Shown here piece after piece: positions 6,771-13,607 of a stretch of 13,759 bases of DNA. This DNA is from Lentibacillus cibarius (lineage in GTDB: Bacteria > Bacillota > Bacilli > Bacillales > Amphibacillaceae): positions 1 to 13,759 of the forward strand of contig NZ_VCIA01000003.1 of NCBI RefSeq assembly GCF_005887555.1, given 5' to 3'. The notes beneath the pieces were generated by a model. The model made no database searches. It was not told where the DNA came from and worked only from the letters and a program-made list of their open reading frames with translations. Both the position numbers and the translations under genes were made by a program. The number at the start of each line of letters is the position of its first letter. Position 1 is the stretch's first letter.

Positions 6771-8148
6771 CTATCGCTGATGAATGGCTGTATATAAACT
6801 GATGGAACCTTCTTTTGCGCCAATCGATGGGCGTGTTGGCTGATTCAAATACTCCGTCATGCGAACGGTCTTTTCAACGTCTCGCTGCTTGCGTGCGCTT
6901 CGTTTTTTGGGATGTGAGATAAACATCCCGCAACGTGTTATTGAGGATACCCTGTTTACTTTCACCATAGCTTCACTGCCTTCTACGCTCCAATGCATCC
7001 CCCGTCTTTTCATCCGGAAAGAAACGCGACGCTGATTGGATTCCATAGCCCTAAGCCTCGTGCGTCTTCTGGCGGGTCTTCCACTTCTCACGCCAGTCAA
7101 AAATACGATCCCAATTGTGCTGAATGTAAGTTCGAAAACCGTTTACCTTTTCTACCTGTTTTGCGTTTTCCAGGGTACTTTCGTATGTATCCAGCCAAAG
7201 TATGAACTGTTGCCAATCGTGTTGTTTTAACGCTTTTCTTATCCCGTCCTTAAATTCACTCTTTTCACCGCCTAATGCCCGATTTAACGCCTGAGCTACA
7301 TGGTAAGCGTCAAGTTGATTCAACACGGGATAACGGACTGGGAAAAGGCTTCCTGGAACCGTTCAGCTGTGTAGCCCTGCCCGCCATCACTATTTGTCAC
7401 AACCTGCGTATTCTCCAGCGAATAACCATGGGCCGCATATGACTGCACCTCTTTCCAAAAGTCATCAGTCGGCTTCGTTGTCATGATTACGTGTTGATTG
7501 CTGAGTGAGACCCGTTTGCCATTTTTGACCCAGCCTTCATGCATAATCGCATGCCGGACCTCATGGCTTTTCTTTTTCTTTGTAGAACGGACAAAAACGC
7601 CATCTGCCTCTGTATATAAATAGTCAACTTCTTTTCCCTCCGGAAGGGACGCTGCTTCCTCCAGTTCAGCCGCCAGTTCCACATCAGCCTGGGACTGCGC
7701 ATCTCCAACACGCTTCACGATACTCCCGACTGTTGATGACTCATCGTTACGGGGGTCCATTCCTTCAAAGTTTGGACTGATGCACGATACGTGCTCTCAC
7801 TAGCCAATTCAGCCACTTTTACCTCCGTCAGGGGACTGTATCGTTGACTTTTCCGAAGACCAGCCCACTCATCAAAGGGATAGTGAGAATCACCTTTCAG
7901 GTCATGCATTAATGTATGCCGAAAACGAACTGCCCCAAACGTGAATTGAAACCGTTTTCCAATCTTCACGCTCGACAGTCCAGCCCAACTTCTGTTTCTC
8001 AGCTTTAATCACCTTATTAATCTGTGTGAACACTTCCCCCATCTGGGAAGCAAACACCTCATACATATAGAGTCGAATGCTTCTTCCAATCAACTAAGTT
8101 GTTTGTTTCCTTTATTAATGCGTATAATCTTGATATAATAGTTTCCAT
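6771..8148 (-). CDS. ISLre2-family (UPF0236) transposase, frameshifted
   Basis: Predicted start ATG 8148, stop 6771-6773, about 460 residues when repaired, normal for the family. Recognisable blocks in order are METIISRLYALIKETNNLVD, FASQMGEVFTQINKVIKAEK, GWTVEREDWKTV, FRHTLMHDLKGDSHYPFDEW, GLRKSQRYSPLTEVKVAELA, KEVDYLYTEADGVFVRSTKK, VVTNSDGGQGYTAERFQEAF, LNQLDAYHVAQALNRALGGE, AMESNQRRVSFRMKRRGMHW and EYLNQPTRPSIGAKEGSISL. Acidic catalytic candidates lie in TEADG, NSDGG and QLDAYH. At least six frame breaks occur (near 8085, 7935, 7760, 7330, 7075 and 6940), each repairable by adding one or two bases. The ends and target duplication are intact, so the element may be functional if the breaks are sequencing errors. 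Confidence 0.85.
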
Positions 8149-8870
8149 GAGAAGGCCTCTTTCGAAATGTATTTGCCCGTCAAAGCATACATTTATGATA
8201 GAGTGCCTTCTCTTTTTGACTAGAAAATTGCCTCAGGTGGCCCCGAGAATTATTTTACACATATCTGTATGGATGGATGCTCCTTTAAAAGACTAATATA
8301 TTTGGGCTGGTGAAATGACTGCCTTGGTCACTGTTAAATATTTCTGGTATACCAACCGTGAATGCACGTTGTACGCATCCAGGACAAAGTCAATTGCCAG
8401 CGTCTGATCTAATTCCCAGCTGATAATGTAGCGAGAATACCAACGATAATGGCCGTTAGATACATCCAGCTGTTATACAGGCGAATGTATGTTATGTCAA
8501 TGCTCCAGACTTGATTGGGACGGGTAATCGTCACTCCTTTCAACAGATATGGATAAATACGGTGCTGCAGATTGCGTTTACTCAAATTAGGACCCGGATA
8601 AATGGCTTGTATACCATTTCACGCATGTGACGTTGCACTCTTTACGGTTGATATTCACTCCTTTATTCTTTAGTATTTCATTAATCTTGCGTGAGCCAAA
8701 AAACGGGTGTTTGGTATAAATCTCATCAATCTGATGTTTAATGGCAACCTCTTCCGGTGACGGCTGAACATGCTTGTAGTAAAGGCTGGAACGATTGATC
8801 CCAAGCAGGTCGGCCTGCCAAGAGATGGGCAGTTCAGGATCATCCCAGTCCACCATTTCATGCGTTCCGT

Positions 8871-9158
8871 CTAGTCGTTGTAGATGCCAGATTTTTTTTG
8901 ATCCACGACAATGCGTGGTTAACTTACAACCTCCGAATAGAGGCTTTCCAGCTTTTCTTCATAGTCAGCTTTCATTTTTCCAAGTCTTTGTTTGTTTCTC
9001 AAAGACCTGTGGCATTTCTTGCAGGAACTGCGTTTCCATTTATGAAGCTGTTCACATGAATCCCATGTTCCGAAGCAATCTGACTCATTGCCTTTTCTTC
9101 CTTCAAGATTTCCAACACGATTTGTGATTTGAATTCTGGTGTATATCTTTGCGTTCAT
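8871..9158 (-). CDS. IS3 transposase OrfA (helix-turn-helix subunit), frameshifted
   Basis: ATG 9158 opens MNAKIYT. After repairing one base near 9135 it continues PEFKSQIVLEILKEEKAMSQ and IASEHGIHVNQLHKWKRSF, the usual OrfA helix-turn-helix that recognises IS ends. A coiled-coil tail (KMKADYEEKLESLYSEV) precedes stop 8871-8873. The A8 run at 8891-8898 (minus strand), just upstream of this stop, is a typical slippery site. A -1 shift there enters the OrfB frame (IWHLQRLDGTHEMVDWDDPE). Confidence 0.75.
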
Positions 9159-9205
9159 ATACCTACCTTAACATCTCCTTTTTTCGTGTCTAAAATCTTG
9201 GGTCA

Positions 9206-9527
9206 TTATAGAAAACTGATATCACATTCGTGCTATCCTTGCAGAGCAAGTTTTTTGGTGATATCGTTATTTTTGAAGTTGTGCAGACTTGTACATGGTA
9301 TAGCGTTTATTTGTACATAGTTTGTACATATCGTGAACGGCGTGTGGATACGGGCTAGTTCAATCTAGGTCATGTCTGCCTAACTTCAAGTTAGGGCGTT
9401 CTGAAGTCAATAATAATTCTGATAGGCGTTTTACTTATAACGAATAGTCATTCTTAAAGCTTCTTTGTGTTATATGTTTACGTTATACCGTTGTAACGCT
9501 AGAATGAATAGCAAAGGCGGTGAGCGT
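9206..9527. promoter_or_regulatory. Upstream region of the DUF3967 gene with TTGTACAT repeats
   Basis: No gene is visible. Three direct copies of TTGTACAT, with palindromic core TGTACA, lie at 9289-9296, 9311-9318 and 9322-9329, which looks like an operator array. A perfect 7-bp hairpin, CCTAACT-TCA-AGTTAGG, lies near 9380-9396. A small stem CTTGC-AGA-GCAAG followed by six Ts (9238-9256) could stop transcription. CGTTA/TAACG around 9481-9498 is a further small palindrome before the gene. Confidence 0.45.
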
Positions 9528-10075
9528 ATGAAGGTCTATAATCCGGGAGATATAGCAGATTTATTAAAGCTTAAAGTCAGCACGATACGCAAGTACAGTA
9601 TCATGCTGGAAGAATTGGGATATACGTTTGAAAAGAATAACCGGAATCAGCGTTATTATACGGATGCAGACATCATAACGTTGCGGAAACTGTAACGTTT
9701 AAGGATAACGGCATGACGCTGGGAGAATCGGCAGAGGCTGTTATTCTGTGGCATAATGGGAACGAATCAGAGCAGGAAGGCATAACGCATATCAGACTGA
9801 CACACACAACGATACGAAGCCGCATAATGACGACATAATGGAATTAAAAGCATGATACATAAACAGAATGAACTTATAGAAGGGCTGACAAGCGGCTGGA
9901 CGAGCAGCAGGAATACATAGATCAGCGACTGGAAGAACGTGATAAAGCGTTAATGCAGTCCATTAATGAATCACTGGAAACGCGAAAGCAGATAGCTGCA
10001 GAAAATAATAAGGAAAACAACAAAGGATTCTTTCATAAGTTATTTAAACGAGGTAGCAAAGGAAGCTCTAGTTGA
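9528..10075 (+). CDS. MerR-like helix-turn-helix protein with DUF3967-type C-terminus, frameshifted
   Basis: ATG 9528 follows AAAGGCGGTGA. Residues 1-55 form a MerR-type winged helix: MKVYNPGDIADLLKLKVSTI, RKYSIMLEELGYTF, then RYYTDADIITLRKL. A middle part (TFKDNGMTLGESAEAVILWH) leads to a coiled-coil tail (KRLDEQQEYIDQRLEERD, KALMQSINESLETRKQIAAE) and a basic aromatic end (NNKGFFHKLFKRG), the pattern of DUF3967 plasmid proteins in Bacillus. Frame breaks near 9693, about 9800, 9853 and 9890 are each repairable by one base. Length is about 184 residues, stop TGA 10073-10075. Such proteins are thought to act in plasmid regulation or maintenance. The TTGTACAT repeats upstream are candidate binding sites. 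Confidence 0.75.
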
Positions 10076-10299
10076 CAATGAAAACAAGAGTATAGCCACT
10101 TTACAATATGTCTTAATCTATTGCGGATTGTTTCTTCTGAACAACCTAACATACGTTCAACAAAATTTAATGGTCAAATGTGTCTGTAATTAACTTAATT
10201 TAGAGAGTGATGCATTCATTAAAATAAAATACATGGTTTTACTTTACGGCAACTTTATATGGAGAAGCGGAAATAATAGTTAGGGGGAAAGAAGTAATT
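10076..10299. other. Spacer, no gene recognised
   Basis: AT-rich sequence without a persuasive open frame. It ends in TAGGGGG, a ribosome-binding-like sequence 15 to 20 bases ahead of the ATG at 10300. I see no clear promoter. Confidence 0.4.
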
Positions 10300-10584
10300 A
10301 TGTCTAATAACTTGAAAGAATTTCATTTATGGATTCCATTATTACTGATGGGTATCAACGTTATTTCAGTTGGTTTCATGGTTGAGGAATTAATAGATGC
10401 TCACCTCCGAACTACGGGCACCACTATTGTTCTTAACACCTATATTTGGTTTAATTTCTTTGTCTTATATTAGTCATTATGCAACAAAAAAGAACACGCT
10501 TTAATATGGCTATTACAGGGTTAAATTGTTTTTTACTATATTCCCTTAATTGTTTTAATAATTTTTACATTAATCATGATTTAA
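10300..10584 (+). CDS. Small multi-pass membrane protein (possible immunity protein), frameshifted
   Basis: ATG 10300 opens MSNNLKEFHLWIPLLLMGIN, then VISVGFMVEELIDA. After one repaired break near 10400 it reads SELRAPLLFLTPIFGLISLS then YISHYATKKNTL. After two more (near 10500 and 10550) it reads MAITGLNCFLLYSLIVLII then FTLIMI, stop 10582-10584. That gives about 95 residues with three hydrophobic segments and short charged loops. No family is recognised. It is convergent with the phospholipase A2-like gene and shares its terminator. Small membrane proteins next to toxin genes often confer self-protection, so immunity is a reasonable guess but nothing in the sequence proves it. Confidence 0.5.
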
Positions 10585-10668
10585 AGTAAATGGGCGCTTT
10601 TCCTAAATAAGCATTCTCTTGAGCTGGAGTAAAACTCAGACATTTCTATAAAGAGGAATTTACACCTG

Positions 10669-10709
10669 AATTTAAAAAACGCTACGATTAGTAGCGTTTT
10701 TTTTAAATT
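10669..10709. terminator. Bidirectional terminator between convergent genes
   Basis: AATTTAAAAAACGCTAC (10669-10685) pairs with GTAGCG and the following T/A-rich arm (10691-10709) around loop GATTA. A-rich and T-rich flanks make it usable from both directions. It separates the membrane protein from the phospholipase-like gene. Confidence 0.8.
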
Positions 10710-11442
10710 TAGCCAAATAACATCTAAGAGAACTTGGTGTAAATACTTCCTAATACTCGCTGCTGCAACTGTTGTATGCCCAGCTACACATTCTATCAAT
10801 CTTTTATCGCAACATGAATCCAATCCCCGTAAGTTTTCCAACAGTTATCATGAGCTACACAACAATCATCAGTGTCATTAATAGGAGTCCCTCCACCATG
10901 ATCCAGATCATATCCGCAATTACCACCACAATGTTGGTAACCCCTGGGAGACAGCCATCACCTGTGAACCATGATTGTGTTTCTATTTGATCGTTAAATA
11001 AATTTCCAGATTTATAATTTTATTATCTGGTAATTCTTCATAGTCATCACTAAAAGCTAGTTTATTTAATTCAGTGTTCTTTTGGTTATTTTGAACCTGC
11101 CTCCATCATATAAATACTCATGTAATGCATTTGAGTTTGGTTGCAAAATTTGTCCGAAATAGTGATCCTGAACATTGGGCAATTCATTATAGAGAATGCT
11201 TATATTTTCCTTTTCATCTACTAATGAAGAATTGAAGAGCTAAAAAAGTGCATGTTGTCTTCTTCTCGGAATTCAGCATCAAATACATATGCCTTTCTAG
11301 GGTTTAAATCATTAACTTCAAAACTTTTTGATTTTGCATAGTTGCAATAAGATTTTTAAAAGCTCCTTTTCGTATAGTTCATTGAGCTTTTGATTTAATT
11401 CCTTTCCTCGTAAGTGTTTCCATCAATCAAATTTCCAATCAC
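10672..11442 (-). CDS. Phospholipase A2-like protein, cysteine-rich, frameshifted
   Basis: About 260 residues after repair. GTG 11442 has AAAGGA 9 bases upstream. The N-terminal ~140 residues (MIGNLIDGNTYEE, NDLNPRKAYVFDAEFREED, ELPNVQDHYFGQILQPN) match nothing I know. The C-terminal part is phospholipase A2-like: a glycine- and cysteine-rich calcium-loop-like segment (GGYQHCGGNCGYDL), then NDTDDCCVAHDNCWKTYGDW. This contains the D-x-C-C-x-x-H-D-x-C signature with the catalytic His-Asp pair, followed by DSCCDKRLIECVAG with more cysteines. The family cleaves the sn-2 acyl chain of phospholipids. No signal peptide is visible, so release would need lysis or another route. About nine one-base breaks all repair by insertion. 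The C-terminus is uncertain; the reading used ends inside the terminator hairpin. The neighbours are a cysteine-rich peptide, tRNA-Cys and an amidase. Confidence 0.65.
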
Positions 11443-11479
11443 CTTAAATCATCCTTTCTTATTTGTAATACTGTTAACA

Positions 11480-11656
11480 CTAAGTCCAATTGTCTCCACT
11501 ACATCCACATTCTCCGAATTCCCAAAGTTCACCTGACACATGATAATAAGTTGCTAAACAGCCTCGTAAATGACAACAGTCACGGCTTGATGAACACATA
11601 CCACCTGATGTTTTTGCTTTTTTAGAAACATTTTTTTTATTCTGTTCACTTTTCAT
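11480..11656 (-). CDS. 58-aa cysteine-rich small protein
   Basis: ATG 11656 has AAAGAGGG a few bases upstream. The frame is open and unbroken to stop 11480-11482. The first 19 residues are Lys-rich (MKSEQNKKNVSKKAKTSGG) and end in Gly-Gly. The rest carries six cysteines at 21, 27, 28, 33, 50 and 52 (MCSSSRDCCHLRGC, then FGECGCSGDNW), a C-x5-CC-x4-C-x16-C-x-C pattern. An even number of cysteines suggests three disulfides or metal binding. The double glycine resembles the cleavage site of bacteriocin leaders, but the rest of the leader does not fit the usual consensus. No family is recognised. It lies 37 bases upstream of the phospholipase-like gene and 24 bases downstream of tRNA-Cys, probably in one transcript. 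Confidence 0.65.
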   Translation of the reverse strand: MKSEQNKKNVSKKAKTSGGMCSSSRDCCHLRGCLATYYHVSGELWEFGECGCSGDNWT

Positions 11657-11680
11657 TTTAACCCTCTTTGATTGGTTTTT

Positions 11681-11755
11681 TGGAGGTGGCACTCGGGATC
11701 GAACCGAGGATTAAGGTTTTGCAGACCTTTGCCTTAACCGCTTGGCTATGCCACC
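11681..11755 (-). tRNA. tRNA-Cys (anticodon GCA)
   Basis: The minus strand folds as a complete tRNA. The acceptor is GGTGGCA/TGCCACC, and the D arm is GCC/GGC with an AGCGGTTAA loop. The anticodon stem is AAGGT/ACCTT with loop CTGCAAA (anticodon GCA, cysteine). The T arm is CTCGG-TTCGATC-CCGAG, followed by discriminator T and an encoded CCA. All helices are perfect, so the gene is intact. It lies in the same direction as, and between, the amidase and the cysteine-rich peptide. Confidence 0.95.
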
Positions 11756-11828
11756 AAATGCTGTGTGTTACATAAAGAGTTATGAAGGGGCTAAAAAACA
11801 ACCACTTTTCAATATTTTTGTTAAAAAT

Positions 11829-12268
11829 TTATCCCACAGCTTTTAAAATACTTTTAGCAATGGCTGTACTTATTCCCTCACAAAGGAGGGCTGCTTTAAA
11901 TGCCACGTATCCACCGCCGAATCCAGAAATAAGTTTTCCAGCAGAATGGCCGGCATGTCGGTTTCTCGAAGAACCGAAAAATCGGCTTCTTTTTGCCTCT
12001 GTCCCGTAGACTATACGAAGCATAAAACTCCATGATAGATGCGTGTATGATACGCTGAATGTCGCCGGTTTTGGTATGGCGGAATCCTGGATAAATATAA
12101 CTCTCGAACCCTTCTCCTCCACCGGCTTATGATGGAAAGATACAAACAGATCGGCATTATGAGCATTGGCCATGCTGGTTCGCTCGCTTAGTCCCACAAA
12201 AGTATCCTCCGTCCTGACGTTCCGGGGTCATATCCTCCGTGGCCGGCATCCAACACAATCACTGTCAT
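11829..12268 (-). CDS. N-acetylmuramoyl-L-alanine amidase (Amidase_3), frameshifted
   Basis: A zinc-dependent wall hydrolase that cuts between muramic acid and the stem peptide. ATG 12268 follows GGGAGGTG. Motifs in order: the first zinc His in VIVLDAGHGGYDPG, then GLSERTSMANAHNADLFVSF, the second zinc His in FHHNAGGGEGFESYIYPGF, then HASIMEFYASYSLRDRGKKK and ADFSVLRETDMPAILLEN, with the catalytic Glu in LLEN. The C-terminus is STAIAKSILKAVG, stop 11829-11831. About 150 residues form a single catalytic domain without a wall-binding domain or signal peptide, like phage-type or CwlC-type amidases. Four or five one-base breaks (near 12205, 12135, 12020 and 11890) repair by insertion. It is third in the leftward run after YvrJ, suggesting a role in lysis or release. 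Confidence 0.85.
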
Positions 12269-12323
12269 AAAAACACCTCCCTTTTTTCTTATAAAGAAAA
12301 GGAAGGAGCAAAATATCAACCGT

Positions 12324-12570
12324 TTATTCCTTTTTTTCCTGTTCATCTGCTACAAAAGCATCGCCACAAGGTACGGTCAGTTCCCGAGAGAAAGCGAAGC
12401 CGTTATCAGCGAGTTCAGCCTGTATGGCTTTGATCTTTTTAGCTAATAACAGCACATATCCTGATAAAATGCCTCATCTTCCGGGAACAAGAGTCCAAAT
12501 GCTTGGCCATGGTTAGATAAGTCGTTAATATACGATAATAGCGTTGAATGGCTTGTTCATGACAAATCAT
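12324..12570 (-). CDS. Small acidic/helical protein of unknown function, frameshifted
   Basis: ATG 12570 follows AAGGGGAAAAG. After repair it reads MICHEQAIQRYYRILTTYLT, then FGLLFPEDEAFYQDMLLLA, KKIKAIQAELADNGFAFSRE, LTVPCGDAFVADEQEKKE and stop 12324-12326, about 82 residues. It is predicted helical in the first two thirds. No family is recognised. It sits 15 bases after YvrJ and 55 bases before the amidase, so it is co-transcribed with a lysis-like pair. The frame breaks near 12500 and 12445. Confidence 0.5.
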
Positions 12571-12585
12571 CTTCTTTTCCCCTTC

Positions 12586-12819
12586 TCATTTCCTATGGTT
12601 TCGAATCAGTTCTTTCAGTTCGTCCAGCGTATCGGATAAGTTATTGATCTTCTTTTCAAAACGCAGCAACAAGTAAGCTGCAATAAAAATAGGAACCCAC
12701 ATTTCCAATAAGGACGTCCAAGCCGATAAGTCAGTCGACATCATTGATTCTCTTTGGACGGAAATTCCCATGCCGCCACCTTTTCCGAGCCGTTTCATTA
12801 CCCAGTCATGACATTGCAT
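12586..12819 (-). CDS. YvrJ-family small membrane protein
   Basis: One hydrophobic segment (LLEMWVPIFIAAYLLLRFEK) is followed by a short amphipathic tail (KINNLSDTLDELKELIRNHR), the layout of YvrJ proteins and of small holin-like BhlA/UviB proteins. The frame is intact. ATG 12819 has a strong AAGGAGG 6 bases upstream, giving 77 residues with an unusual N-terminal extension (MQCHDWVMKRLGKGGG). An internal ATG about 25 codons in would give the usual family length. In B. subtilis yvrJ lies beside sigO-rsoA (yvrI-yvrHa). Here it is divergent from a similar sigma pair. Together with the amidase it suggests a membrane component of a lysis module, which is an inference. Confidence 0.7.
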   Translation of the reverse strand: MQCHDWVMKRLGKGGGMGISVQRESMMSTDLSAWTSLLEMWVPIFIAAYLLLRFEKKINNLSDTLDELKELIRNHRK

Positions 12820-12999
12820 AGTGTTCCTCCTTTCTTATCTAAAGAAGCAAAAAGACGTTCAAAATCAAACCTTTTTTCAAAAATCCTGTATCCGAACAAA
12901 ACAAATGCTAATATAGATTTATAGAACGTTGTTCCCTTTTTTCGATAAGTGGTTTATTTTTGGGACTTTCATGTCTCTTTAAATCATGAGGTGATATGT
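12820..12999. promoter_or_regulatory. Divergent control region between YvrJ operon and sigma gene
   Basis: No gene is visible. AT-rich, with a perfect palindrome GAAC-GTT-GTTC at 12924-12934, and a related GACGTTC at 12854-12860 nearer the leftward gene. Both divergent units must start here. I see no convincing housekeeping -35/-10 pair on either side, which fits dependence on a special sigma factor but does not prove it. GAGGTG at 12988-12993 is the ribosome binding site of the rightward gene. Confidence 0.4.
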
Positions 13000-13607
13000 G
13001 TGAAGAAAACGACGAGCGATGTCATGAGAAATGCCTAGCATTCCGGCAGAACCATCCTGAATTCTTTCAGCAGCCGATCATTCAATCGTTTTTACAGGAC
13101 GAAACCCATTACAAACTTGTGAAACGGGCTATCTGTTCACCGACTCAGCAAAACATGAAACAAGTGAACGAGGCGTTCCAGACGTTTTATAAACATGTGA
13201 AAAACGCTGACGTATTTATCGAATGTCATTCACTATAATGCGATGAACTTTGATAAAGCAAGAAAAACATCGCTATCGCGAAACCTAACATTGGATCAAC
13301 CATTGCATGAGGAAAACGATGGGCTACACACAAGGACATGCTTTACCAGTCATCGCCGGATATCGCCGACATGATTGCCTGTGAGACAGTGACGGACTGT
13401 GTGAAGACCCCCAATTATATCAAGCCATCGAAACCCTGAGCCAAACAGAAAAGCATTTTAACGCACAAATACGTGCATGGCGTACAAAAACAAATAGCTG
13501 ATTATTCAACGATTCACCGCAAAACGTATCCAAGTTGCATGAAAAGCACTGCAAAAAACTAGAAAACCATCTAAAAAAGGAGCAAGATGGCCATGACAAC
13601 AGCTTGA
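13000..13607 (+). CDS. SigO-like alternative RNA polymerase sigma factor, frameshifted
   Basis: GTG 13000 has GAGGTG 6 bases upstream, while the ATG at 12996 is only 2 bases from it. From GTG the protein reads MKKTTSDVMRNA. After one repaired base near 13036 it continues LAFRQNHPEFFQQPIIQSFL and LVKRAICSPTQQNMKQVNEA, then FQTFYKHVKN. After another near 13205 it reads YRMSFTIM, DKARKTSLSRNLTLDQPLHE, then a linker. A sigma region 4 helix-turn-helix follows: LYQAIETLSQTEKHIL, HGVQKQIADLFNDSPQNVSK, LHEKALQKLRKHLKKE. The short or atypical region 2 with a clear region 4 resembles B. subtilis SigO (YvrI), which needs RsoA. At least six one-base breaks occur. The 3' end is uncertain (candidate stops at 13594 and 13605). 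It is divergent from the YvrJ-amidase run, its likely target. Confidence 0.65.

Larger units (their letters stand above)
6595..8264 (-). mobile_element. ISLre2-family insertion sequence with 9-bp target duplication
   Basis: The ends are imperfect inverted repeats: GTATGTGTCAATC inward from 6595 and ATATGTGTAAAATAATTCTC inward from 8264. A second inverted pair, GGCACTCTAT, lies inside each end (6640-6649 and 8198-8207). The flanking 9 bases CTGTATGGA occur at 6586-6594 and 8265-8273, a target duplication inside the IS3 orfB gene. Length is 1670 bp with one transposase gene on the minus strand. The intact duplication indicates a fairly recent insertion. Confidence 0.85.
6378..8898 (-). pseudogene. 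IS3 transposase OrfB, split by the ISLre2 insertion
   Basis: The DDE integrase-type catalytic subunit. The N-terminal part (8898 to about 8265) reads ELPISWQADLLGINRSSLYY, SPEEVAIKHQIDEIYTKHPF, GSRKINEIL, then the first catalytic Asp in VWSIDITYI and the second in FNSDQGSHFTSP. The distal part (6594 to 6378) resumes at SIQISMDSR, then RALDNIMIERFW with the catalytic Glu, RSLKYEEVYLKDYGSPRAAR, and ends NHERPHQSLDYQTPASIYF. The gene is interrupted after the Ser-Ile-Gln-Ile codons by the 1670-bp element at 6595-8264. Besides the insertion there are several one-base frame breaks, for example a missing G at TTTTGAGA near 6532. OrfB would be made as an OrfAB fusion by -1 slippage on eight As at 8891-8898. 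Confidence 0.8.
6204..9205 (-). mobile_element. IS3-family insertion sequence, interrupted by an ISLre2-family element
   Basis: The outer ends are inverted repeats. The orfA-side end at 9205 reads inward TGACCCAAGATTTTAGACAC, and the orfB-side end at 6204 reads TGGACCCCATCGTCAAGACA. Both are typical IS3-family ends. Removing the inserted element and one copy of its target duplication leaves about 1.32 kb, a normal length. The transposase runs on the minus strand from 9158 to 6378. I see no clear 3-4 bp target duplication at the outer ends, so the outer flanks may have rearranged. Confidence 0.75.

Noticed and set aside
9358..9400. Rho-independent terminator at CCTAACT-TCA-AGTTAGG
   Set aside because: The stem is perfect but no T run follows on either strand.
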